A DNA stretch of 26,580 nt from NCBI GenBank assembly GCA_000969725.1, contig JXSR01S003703.1. One strand, given 5' to 3'. The translations under genes and the position numbers were made by a program. The stretch's first letter is position 1. Each line of letters starts with the position of its first letter. This DNA is from Ophiothrix spiculata. Its lineage: Eukaryota > Echinodermata > Ophiuroidea > Amphilepidida > Ophiotrichidae. Positions 11,701-23,700 of this stretch are shown here, in pieces. The notes under the pieces are model-generated. The model ran no database searches. It was not told where the DNA came from and worked only from the letters and a program-made list of their open reading frames with translations.

Positions 11701-14700
11701 ATTTGTGTCATATTTTGGCATTTTGAAGTATAGATTGGATAATATTTTGTCATGATTAAAGTTTTATGTCACTTTTTTGACAGTTTAGAGTAGAGATGTT
11801 AAAATATTCAAGTATAAAATGAAGTTAAAGGAGCATGGTCCAATTGCCTCAACATTTTTTCAAACTTAGTTCCAAAATGTTCCTCATATTTTTCTCGTAA
11901 CCCATGTTAAATTTCACGGCTGAGTTATGTTCCGTTTTGGAGATGTGTATGAAAATGTGTCTAATTATGGTAACCATAATCAATTTTACACAGTAACATA
12001 TAGGCAGCTCTGAAATACAAAATTGTCCATAAAATCAAAACGGTTTGACCAATTCAGCTGAAATTGAAACTTAGACCTCTAGTGGTCATCTTTCATATGT
12101 CATTGAAAATTAAATTTTGTGAAATTGGACCAAGCTCCTTTAAGGTGTTTGTCATTTGGTTTACTATTTGTATCATATTTGACCTAAGTAAGAAACTTGA
12201 TAATATATATGAGTATTTGATTAACTCTAGCAGGTTGTTCTTGAAAGGGATGGGTGAAAAACAGGTACCCTTAAATAAGCAAAATACATTGTCAATATTG
12301 TCATTTAAGGTCTCATATTGATCTATTTGAAATTTATAACAATTTCTTGTTACTCATGTACCAAAATGTAATATTACTAATGACAATTTGACTCTTTTTT
12401 TTTCAGGCCCAGAGATCATTAAATCTCTTATTGGAAAACTGCCCTGGAAATGTGACTCAATCGTTGGTTGCCAACAATGTAGTCAAGAAGCTGATGTAAG
12501 CATTTTAGATACTTTTTTAAGGTTTCTGAAACACATAATAGGCTTTGTACATGCCATCTTCGATGAAAGCTTCTATTATGTGGACTGTAATATCTTGAAC
12601 AACTATCATCCTGTCAGTAACCTCACAAATTGCAAAATAGCTATTTTTATTTACAATGTTGTTAAAATGTCTCTCCTTTTTTGCCCTTCTTAAGCATGAG
12701 TACATTTCAGCAAAGCCTAAAATATTTTGGGCGGCTATGACGATGAGCAATCCCTGCAAAAAGTAACCTCCTCATATGTTCTGATATATGGATGAAACGG
12801 TATAAGTCCCTTGACTCTTAAGAGTTACGGTTTCAAATATGTTATGGGGAGGTTGTAGTGTCCATAAACAAAATACTTGCCTTCATGCGATTTTCCAAAA
12901 AAAAAAAACAGGTGTCAAATAGGTACTGGCATTAAAATGTTAAAAATGTTGTAAGTGTAACCAACTCATTGGGAAAAAGAGGTATGGTGGTCCTCCAATA
13001 TCACAAAATGTAGAGTCTGACCCAAACACTTCCAAAGACAAATTGGCACCCCAACCTGTGCAAATATGGGTCGTACCCTTTCCCTTTACTTTTCTGACTT
13101 CCCATATTTTTCTGTTATCAGGCATAAGATGGCAGAAATGCTGCCTTCATATGGTGATTTTGAGATGCAAGTTGCTTGTACAGAAGCATTGGCTAGGTTG
13201 GTGACAAAATCAAAGAGACAGATATTTGCTGCCGAGTGGTTCACAAATGATAAGTTTGCTTCAGCCTTCTTGGCTATCAGAGATCTTAACTTTGAAACAG
13301 TAAGTAACACCAGTAATCTTAGTTTCAACAAATGTGGTGTTATCATTTTACACCTTTCAATGTAGCTCTTGTTGATAGTCTTTTCAACCTATATATTTAT
13401 CTTGTTACTTCCATATATATCTTGGTTTAAGGTTTGTCTATAGCCGAAAGCGGACCTACGTCATATGCAGCACAGACAGTGGTCTAAAAATAACTCATGT
13501 TGAACTTCGGGCGTGATGAAAACAACGAATAGTTTAACCAGGCATTCCTTCATTTTCTTTCTTTTTTAGCAAGAAAGAAATCTGTGATATGATGAAGTGT
13601 TTGTCATCTTGTTGTGGTTTGAATTCCACACATCTTCCACAATTTTGGAATCAAAATGTCTTGAAAATTTGCTAGAATCAATCAAAATTTCTGAGAACCG
13701 TAATATTTTCCATTGACTTGAATGGGGAGCAGCAATTGTTTTCACCCCGCTATATTGGACAAAGATCCTGAATGTAAACAAGGCGCCTGGATGTCCGCGC
13801 TTGCCTATAGTGTTGGATACAAATCTGAACTTTCCAATTGTGATCATAACTTATCTGATAATTCTACTTGATCTCAACTTATCAATCTTTTGATGTTTGA
13901 TGATCATCATTTAAAATTCATTGAAAAATGATAATGTAAATTAATAAAATTAGTTGAAAGTTGGTGAAGCTGGTAGAAAGTACTGTCTTCTGGGGCTTAT
14001 TTGGCTCCCTAATTTCGTAACAAAGGGATCACTGGTCAAACCACTATTACCAGGAGCCATAAGTTTTATTTTCCTTCTGAATCTGCTGGGCTGTTGAATA
14101 ATTTGCTTTATCTTCATCTAACAAAAGAATGTCATTTAATTTTACATTTTAGGATTCTCGGAAATTTCTTAACTTCCTGAATCAGACATGTGGAAAAGAG
14201 ATGAGGTAAGGTTCAGCTTAACAGTGTATTGAGTGTTGAAAATTGAATTGAATTATTATTATTATTATTATGAGTGTATTAATATCAAACCAGCTCTTGA
14301 AAGAGAAAGTAAAACCTAGTAAAGTAAGACTTTTTTAGTAGACCATTGTTTCTGTCATAAGTATATCTCACTTTATTTAAATGCATATGGATGAACATGG
14401 GGAGTGGACTCAACACCAGCACCAAGATGGTTGAGGCGGCTTTGAGTGCCAACAGTGCAATTTGCACCACATTAATTATTCATGATGTAAAAATCAACTG
14501 CTGCCTGAATAGTACATTTACAAGAATCAGGGGTGTGAGAGTTCAGATTTTAATCTGATTTCAGATTTTTTCATGCCTTCAAAAGAGTCATATTGTTATT
14601 TTCAGCCTGTTTTTGGCATTTTGTCACTATTTTCAGATTATTTCAGATTTTTTTCAAACATCTACTCACAGCCCTGAAGAATATGCTAAGCCTATTTCAT

Positions 14701-17700
14701 GAAAGCTGATAAAACATAATTTTTTATATTTCTCTTCAGATTTAGCATCAACTTAGTCACTCCAGATCCATTTCACAGTGTAATAAGAATACACCCAATA
14801 AAACACCCAGTTTTACTTAATGATTGCTCTTGGGTGCTCTAAGAGATTCAGATTAGAATAAGAGCATCATGTTATGTATGTTGTGAATTGATACTTCTTG
14901 TCAAAAGCAAAATGTTGTTTCCAGTTGGACATCCCAAGTTTTGCAACTATATACTTTGATCAACAGTAAATAGGTGGGCGTCAGTGTTCCCGTTTATGTT
15001 TTTGAGCTTGCGCCAATTAGAGCAATTATGACAAAGTTGAAGAGGTGTTTACGCCAAAATAATGAGCTGATGCTGACAATAGGCCATGAAAGGAATCTGT
15101 TTTACACATTTTTGTGCCAATTTTTGCGGCTCTTGCGCCAATGGCGCGCCATAAGGCCTTAGCAGTAACACTGGTGGGCGAATTCACATAATACTGAATT
15201 GATACAAATAAAACCTGTGCATAGCTGAACACCAAGTATATAACCATACCTTATTTGAATACTAATCTGTTGGTGTGTTTTTGTTTCCATTGATGACAGT
15301 GTGTTCAGCTTTCCCTGTCAAGAAGCTTTCCTTGGAAACTACAAACTACTTCAACCACCTGATGAGAACCTGCCTGAGTTTTGGGTTGACTTCAACACTG
15401 CCAGCCAGTCTATTACATTGTATGTAGCAGAGGGAAGTGATGGTGATGATGATGAGGTATGATAAGCAGGAATCACATGTTTAGACAATAATGATGGCTT
15501 CAGATTAGTGCAGGGTTTCATTTTTGAAAAATGCAGGAAGAACTATAAATTGATTTCCAGAAAGGCTTAAAAAAGAGTTTTTAGGGCGGTAATTAAAGGT
15601 CAAACCTTTGAGTAAATGGTTATAGTAGTAAGTTTATTTTGAGTTTAATATTGCTCTCCTAAGAGGCCATTTAGGAGAGCAAAGGAGAACACTTGCTCTC
15701 CTCGCTTTAAAAATGAAGGCCTGTTGAGCTTTGTTTAATATGTCTAGCTGCGGTAAATGATAATTTCCTGTGTATTGCATAAGTCACATATAGAAATGGC
15801 AAAGTATATGTACAAGACCGTCTTTCACGTAACTAGCAAATCACTATATACAAGACTAAAATTGGACCTACAGAGGATGATAAGTCCTTGATTTTTCTAA
15901 ATAAAATTGGACCTACAGAGGATGGTTAGTCCTTGGTCAGCCCCATCGCTTCGTCGCTACCGCTTCCTCAGCTCTGCTTTTATGCCTTATTAGTTCTAAC
16001 CTAAGACGCTACGCTCCCAGATTGGATAAAGGTCTGAACTTACTACAGTGGCGTTGCCGCTACACACTATAGGTGCTTCTATCCTTATATCCTTATACTT
16101 TTTTAGACTAAGTAAATAATAATAATAATAATGTGAGATTTTTGAGCGCTCATAACAAAGAAGCCGCTGAGCGCTGTACATACTTGTAACAAAATTTAAG
16201 AAATATACAGTCTTTACAAATACAAATTGTTACAAACAGAATCATGTACATAGGATAAAATTTGGAAAGGTAATTTCTCATACAGTCACTGAAAATAGTC
16301 TTCAAAAAGTATAGTCTTGAGAGTACGCTTGAACTGACTAGTAGTCATAATTGGAGCAGCGTTCCTGATTATTGAAGGCAGATTGTTCCAGAGTTTTGGT
16401 CCAGAAACAGCGAATGATCTTTGTCCATAGAAATTTGTTCTTGGACACTGCATAGGAAATCCGAAAGAGACTTGAGATGAGGATCTGAGAGTGCGAGCGG
16501 GTGTATAGCGGCTGAGCAAAATAGCAAGATACGCAGGAGAGTGATCGTGGAAAGTCTTAAACACCAGAAGGAGGATCTTATATTCAATGCGCTTAGATAT
16601 AGGCAGCCAATGGAGATCTTGTAACACTGGAGTGATGTGATCTCTGCGTTTAGTCAGCGTGACAAGACGGGCTGAAGCATTCTGTAGTCTTTGGAGTTTT
16701 TGAAGAAAAAGATACAACTGCTCTTAATTTTACGTAACTCTACTATTATATAGACGGTCTTGTACATAACGTTTTGGTATCTGTATACACGACTAGTCTT
16801 GTATATAGTCACTACCTATAGAAATAGTAGTCTACTGAGCTGGCACCCATAACAGACAAAACCCACACAAATGTTATTTGTCTAACCTTGAGGTGTATAG
16901 CTGTGAACCCGTAAGGGTGACATTACTATGTTGCAATCACCATGACAAACCCTCATGAAACTGCTTTATGATGTCCTTTTTTATTCATAGATCAGTTTGG
17001 CGGAACTCACAATACAGATACGATCTGAATTTGGATAACCACATAACAAAAATCTATCAAAATTATACCTGTATCAGATTTAAGATAAGGAGGGTATCCA
17101 AATTCTGATACCCCTGTCGGTAGAACAGGTAATAGTCTGGCAGAAATGTCATATAAGATGGAAATCTCTGATATAGTTTTTTCTCAACTGATTCCTACTC
17201 TTTAGGCATTATAGAATATGATCCAGAGTGGTGTGGTACTCGCATCCTTGGGTATTTTTTAAAATCCAATATGGCCGCCAAAGTGCCAAAATTGCTCTAA
17301 ATTGGCATTATTTATATTGAAAACCCTCTAAATTTAAAATAATTCTAAATCAATCCAATACAAACTACTCTGCTACTACTCCCCCCCCCCCCCAAAAAAA
17401 AAAAAGCTTTAATCAATTTTTCAGCTTTTTATAAACCATATTTAATTTTTCCTATGTATTTTTGTGTAAAAACTCCTTACCTATTAATCACATTCTTAAA
17501 TTCACATAATAATCTGAATAGCAGCCTCTACATTTTAGATTTTAAGGGGATTGGGGATTTTTTTCATTCTAAAAACTGTTTATTTTGACCAATTTTGGCA
17601 CTTTGGCGGCCATCTTAGATTACAAGAAATGCCCAAGATTGTGAGTACCACATCACCCGGGATCATATTCTGCAATATCTAAGGCAAAGTAATCAGACGA

Positions 17701-20700
17701 GAAAAAAACTATATCAGTGATTTCAATCTCCTGGTGAAATTGCAATGTCTGTTGCCGGACTAAGGCATGAAGGTTGCCCTCTCTAAATTAAGGGTTTCAA
17801 ATAGGGCACAAAGCTCGTGTTTTGGGAAAATTTGTTTTAATTCATGTTCTGCACACGAAATGAAATCAGACTGGATAGTAATGAGCCCAATTATGCTGTT
17901 TTTTGGGAAATTTCAGAACGAATTAAATCGATAGCACTAGTTGGCAAGTATGTGTAGAAAATCTTTCTTGCATCTATGATAAATGTACCTGTGGAAATGT
18001 CATTTCCATCTATGCAATCTATGCAAATTCCATTGAACAGCATCTGAACATGTCCTGACCACAGAAAGCAACATAATTTGGGGAAACTTGTGACTTGATA
18101 ATGATAATGTTAGACTCTTTTGAACAAACTGTATGGTGCGCGGCGAAGCTAAATATATTCATTGTTCTTTTCATTGCCATGATTGCCTTGCACATGGAAT
18201 GATGACATAGCTGAAGCCACGCTTTGCCCGTACTAATTGGGATCATCTAGAACTCGTTAGAATGGTGAATAGGGAATTTCTCATCACGAATTGTGTACAT
18301 GTATGTATTTTGACCCGTTTCAACTGTTTTTACCTTTTTTTAATCCAAATTCAGATATTTATCCGAATTGTTGAGTTCCACTGGACTGAGATGTATTAGC
18401 CTTGTCTTTAAATATTTTAGATACAAAATTGTACTATGCCTGATATGGTTTAAAATTGTTACATTATAATCTGTTCTTGTTTTACAAAATCATAAATTCA
18501 AATGAAGCATGGTCTTTGGAGATGTTTAGATTTTAATTTTTGTCATTTTGGTTCACTTTTTGTGTCAAATTATGTTGAGCAACCTTAGTAGATTGAAAAT
18601 ACCAAACTAATGAAGTTTGACAAGCTTATTTGTAATCAAGTTAACTGTATATTGAATTGATAAATATTGATGATCTCAAGGAGAATTTGATATATTCAAG
18701 ACCACCTACTAAATTAGCAAAAACTTGGTAAGTTTCAGGTTTTCAGTTCATTAGAAATTTGAATTGTTTCATATAATATGTAATCCTGTGTATAGCATTT
18801 TTGCTGTGTCTGTTTTTATCATAAATTGTTTAACAATAGGCCAATTATTAGGATCAACTTCAAAGTTGTTGACATGTGCTATTTTTCTGCATATTTTGAA
18901 TCATTTTTAGGCAGAAATGGGCCATATTCTTGCCTTTGATAGGCATTTAGCTACTACGTATGGTGCTACTGCAAATGATTAAACGATGTCATACCTGTCA
19001 GACTAGGCTTCCAATGAATAAGTATTCATTATTCAAACATATCTATTTAATAATGAACATTTCATGATAGAATGATACTATTGAGAATTAAAATTCTGTA
19101 CAATGCCATTTGTTCATCATCAAATCTTTGGTCTAATTATTCAAAAGTGTGTATGTGTAAATAATTTGCACACAGGGAATTGTTATGTACAGTGAATAGT
19201 TGTGTTCATACGAAGTGTAATCATCGATGACAACGAATCATCGATGATTATATATTGATCTTTAGTCAACGACGCGCGTTCATACTTAGCGTTGTCATCG
19301 ATAATTATTTGCTAGCAGATTAATCATCGATTATAAATTTTTGATATGATTTCACGTCTTGCTAGATGCCAGTATGTACAAATTGTTCTCAGTTCTGAAA
19401 TCATGTCAAAAGAAGCAAATTGGGAAAGATATAAGAATACATAACAAACGAAAAAGAGAAAATATATAAGAAGAAGGTAGGCTATAGCCTTTATCATACT
19501 TAATCAGTCGTCATGTCGTATGATACTAATAGGAAAAACTATTGAACTAAAAAAAAAGAAAAGAAATAAAGAAAATATCCATAAAAAATGGTCTAATCTT
19601 AAACATAATCTGTCATTTCAAAATCATAATATAATTTCCCGACATATATATTTTCACATAAAAATTCTCAATTTGTTGATAAAATATTAGCCAGTAGCCA
19701 CGCTGTTATGTAAAAATGATTTTAAAATACAAGTAAACAACTTGACATCAGCAAATGAGATACAGGCATGTTACATGTACATTGTGCAGTAAGCCCAGAG
19801 AGATATAGGGTAAATACACAGGTTCATGGATCAATAGTCACGCTTATCTTCGATGTCGTTGACAAACAATTCAGACGGACCTAAACCTCGATGACTAGTC
19901 GTTGATTACGCGTAAACCATAAGATTGCTTGTGGTTTATAACTTGAAGTTTCGTCGAAGTTTTCTTGTCAATGATGGCATTCAGACGGTCATAAACCACA
20001 AGTTAATCATCGATGACTAATTCTTCGATGATATCAACGGCTAGTCAACGATCGTCTGAACAAGGCTAATATCTAGTTTGTCAAAAAATGTAAACTGTCT
20101 TCCATTATTACTAATTTTCTAAATGAAATGTAATTATGAAAAGTTTTTTTTTTTTCACAGGAGGCAGGTATGTGGGAAACAGTGACATTGAGATCAGATC
20201 TAATGAAAAGCTACACACTAGTGAAGCAAGGCGGCAGTCAAATACTTCAAATTAATCTCACTGTACCTGCAAATGATATACTTCACTTCTGTCCAAGTCA
20301 ACAACAAGTGGCAATGATTTCATTTGCTTCAAGCATTGATATCACCACTGCATTAGCATCAGTAATTGGCCAGGAAAAGTTTGAAGCACCTCAGGTAATA
20401 ATGAAACTTGGTATTATGTTTAATTGTAGTAATTATTGGCAATTATACTATTATAATAACCAGAACTAATGAATACTTTTTATGCTACTAATCAATTTAA
20501 TCTTAATTTTCATAAATAACCATGATTATTGGATAGCCTCAAAAAGTTGGTGAGAACTTTGCTAGATAACATTTCTTCATGCTTTTAATTTTTGAAATAT
20601 AATTTATGCAATTGCCAACTTATTGTATGGTCTTTACATATGTTTATATATAAACGGTGCAATTCATGATTCTGATGTAAACATAACCTCCCTTCCTTTC

Positions 20701-23700
20701 ATTTTATTTGGATTGATGACCACAAAATAAATTCATGTTGAAAGTTTCACTTCATTTTTCAGACCTTTCAATATAGTTGGTTATTTTTGCCATTGAATAT
20801 TTCAGATGCAGAAGAAAACTTCAGTATGTAACGTGAATGTGCGGGTAAACAGAAATGATTTAAGTAGTATTGGGCTCATCAATGGTCATACAGTCAAAGC
20901 TGATGTCCACCAATCAGACATAAACAACAAGGTAAGCTTTGAAATATGGTATGTTAAGGTATCTGTTATTACAGACATTTTTTAAACCCTTGCAGTGGTT
21001 GATTGCCTCATAACAATAGTGACTGGCAAAAACCACCACTCTGATTCGGCAGTCCACAACCTGCTTGAACTTTGAAGAGGTTTATCAGGACTTTTGTAAA
21101 CCAATAGTTTATGAAGATTAATACTAGTCCATGAAGCACACTTACTGTGGATGTTACGTTGACTTGCAGCCAATTTTCTCAACACTAATGTGAACTGATG
21201 ATCTTCTGTTGTAAACACTTATTGAAAGTTGCCTAATAACAAGGTTGCCAGCTGTATCTCTCAATAGATCGTCAAACGTGTGACTAAGATATATCTCGTT
21301 CCTGTTCATGATGTTCCCTCAACGGTTTTTAAATATAGCAATTGCTTCTTTAATCCATCGTTTGTAATTGTCACTCTCTCTGCCAACAATTGATGTATTG
21401 TACCAGTCAGTGATATGATTGTGATCTACAATGTGGTTTGGGCAAATGTGTGATAGCCGATTTATGTATCGCAGATGAAAAGTCTTTCTGCTTGATCTTG
21501 TTTAAATGCATGTGCTTATTTATTGACATCTGATTGGTGTTCTTCAATACGTTTTTTAAGCTTTTTGCCAGTTTCTCTGATGTATGTAAGAGAAAAATTA
21601 TTACATGGAACAGTGTAGATACATAGATCGGCAATCAGACCACATTGTATCCAACCCCCACTTTTATCCAATTAGAGGACAGGAATCTACGTAGATAATA
21701 GAACCTGGACTTTTCTTATCAATGATTTCAATTGACAGGCCAACTCGGACTCGCAAGGATCTGTGATGTCTAACAGACCTAAGGTATCTGTTCCAATTCT
21801 ACCAGTAAGGGTGCAAACCAATTACGCATCGTCCCCAAGTGTGACTTCATCGCGAAGTGGATACGCGTCTTCAGGATACAAGAGCAGTGGTAAGACTTAA
21901 ATGATCTGTGCATTGAAGCTGGTTTTTATGTAAAAATGCAATCTTGTCAAAGTGGATAGCAGGGCTCTGACACCGGCATTTCGCTGGCACTCGATATCGG
22001 CAGTCGTACAATGTAAACAATGCAGAGAAAACGCCGGAATACAAAATGGCGACTGACGCACTCATGGGCAAAAAAAGTGGTACCCAGAGCCCATTCTGAA
22101 AACTGTGAACTGCGCCGTGAACGCTGTCACGGCGCAGAATAGAGCGCAGCCTTTGACATTTCATTCATGATTGTTTATTTACTACGATGTATTAGAATCA
22201 CGCAGTGGCACAGCACCAACGCAGATGCGCAACGCGGTAAGTGCTTCAAAAGCCAAGATGGCGGCGCCCATATACTGTGTCACTTTATAAATATGTCTGT
22301 CATTTCCCAATCTTATATATTCCCTGTGGATAGTTGTTCAGGAATGTAATATATGAGGAAATTCAGGAAATTTACCAAATACGTTTGTATTTTCAGTAAA
22401 TTTAAGATGTAAACGGCAAATTGCTTTGTTTGATAGAATTTTAATAATTAATAATAATAATAATAATTCAATTTATAAAGCGCATAAGCAAAGGCATCTA
22501 TGCGCTTTACAACACAAATTAAACATAGATATTACATTCAACAGCAGTGATTCAAGACAATATTTTTTTAGACATTTTCCATAGATAAAATATAAAAAGT
22601 TAAAACGAGTTTACAATGAATGGTTAAAAATTATTATAATATTAACAGCTAAAGAAGTAGATATAACCGGGCTTAATAAACAAAACAAAATATGTTTTCC
22701 GACATAACGAGCAGACAAAACTAATTCTTTAACACAGGAAGATAAAATACACATGACTCAGCTAGCGGAAGCAGTAGGATATACTTATACGAGGTTATGA
22801 ATTTGATGGTAATGAAAAATGTGAATGGGCAAAGTATCTGAGTGTGTATCTTTAGGCATTTCAGGACATTTTAATCTTACGTTACATTCCTGGTTGTTAC
22901 ATAGTTTCATTATATAGTATCGATGTATCCTAACAGACTCTTCACTGACACAGAACAGCATCACATATTTTAAAGAATCAAGTTAGGATTTTTCAATGGC
23001 ACTATTTTCTGGCCTTATTGTAGACCTTCATAAAATGCTTAATTAGCCTAAAAAATATACAGTTAAAATTCTAATAATACTGCAATATAATAAATTAAAA
23101 AGTACATTATTAAACATTTTTTATCTAGTAAATATTTACTTCAGAGATTTTGGATATATATAGAGAGAAAAAAGTGTTCAAAAGCATCTATATTTGTGTT
23201 TTCATAAAAATGGAACATTGTCATATTTTCACCATTTTTTCCCCCTGTTTTTCAAAGCTAACTCCCATCACCCAAAAACACCTACCAGACCTAATACATC
23301 AGGTACTAAGAAAGTGAAAACTCCACTTCAAATCAGAGTTGCAGACAAACAACATGTAGCACCAACAATTGATGATAAAGTCCAGCCTAAACCACCAAGG
23401 AAAGTTTCAATGTCATCAACCTCGGCTCATATTTCTATTAATACATCAGATGCAAGAGCGGCAAAAATAGAGAGAGGCGTTGGCACTCCGAAGCTGAAGA
23501 AGGATAATGTCAATAAAGCAGATCCATCACAAGGTTAGTGAGTAACTTGGGAGTAGAGCTCATATTTGGTTCAGATAGGGATGTGACATTGGGAAATTTG
23601 TAATGCCACCCATAAAAGCACCAATTTTCAAGAAATCATGTGATTGCCAAAATGTATACAAAGATATAATCGCATTTTTAAAGAATTGCACTATTTTTTG

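Larger units (their letters stand above)
10876..12330. repeat. Diverged tandem array of about 95-bp units, interrupted by two MITEs
   Basis: Successive units share the pattern ttgtcatttgggttcac, tatttgtgtcatattttgac, attttgaa, agattgaata, attcaagtatcagattgag. Copies start near 10950, 11045, 11535, 11620, 11690 and 12145. The array is broken by elements at 11105-11264 and 11829-12139. It continues as a degenerate A/T-rich sequence toward exon 6. Another dispersed copy lies at about 18530-18580. Confidence 0.65.
15809..16812. repeat. Paired inverted acaagac motifs flanking the retroelement
   Basis: tgtacaagaccgtct (near 15810) is mirrored exactly by agacggtcttgtaca (16751-16765), and actatatacaagacta (near 15843) by tagtcttgtatatagt (near 16795). 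The order is not that of a simple hairpin: the outer left motif pairs with the inner right one. The retroelement may have inserted into an older foldback element. Confidence 0.5.

Noticed and set aside
13129-13299. Exon 7 starting at 13129 after cataag
   Set aside because: I first considered an AAG acceptor, but exon 6 ends with two extra bases. The CAG acceptor at 13119-13121 restores the frame and gives MHKMAEM.
16369-16587. Second minus-strand frame over the non-LTR fragment
   Set aside because: It is a shadow of the RT frame at 16286-16723, which has the family motifs.
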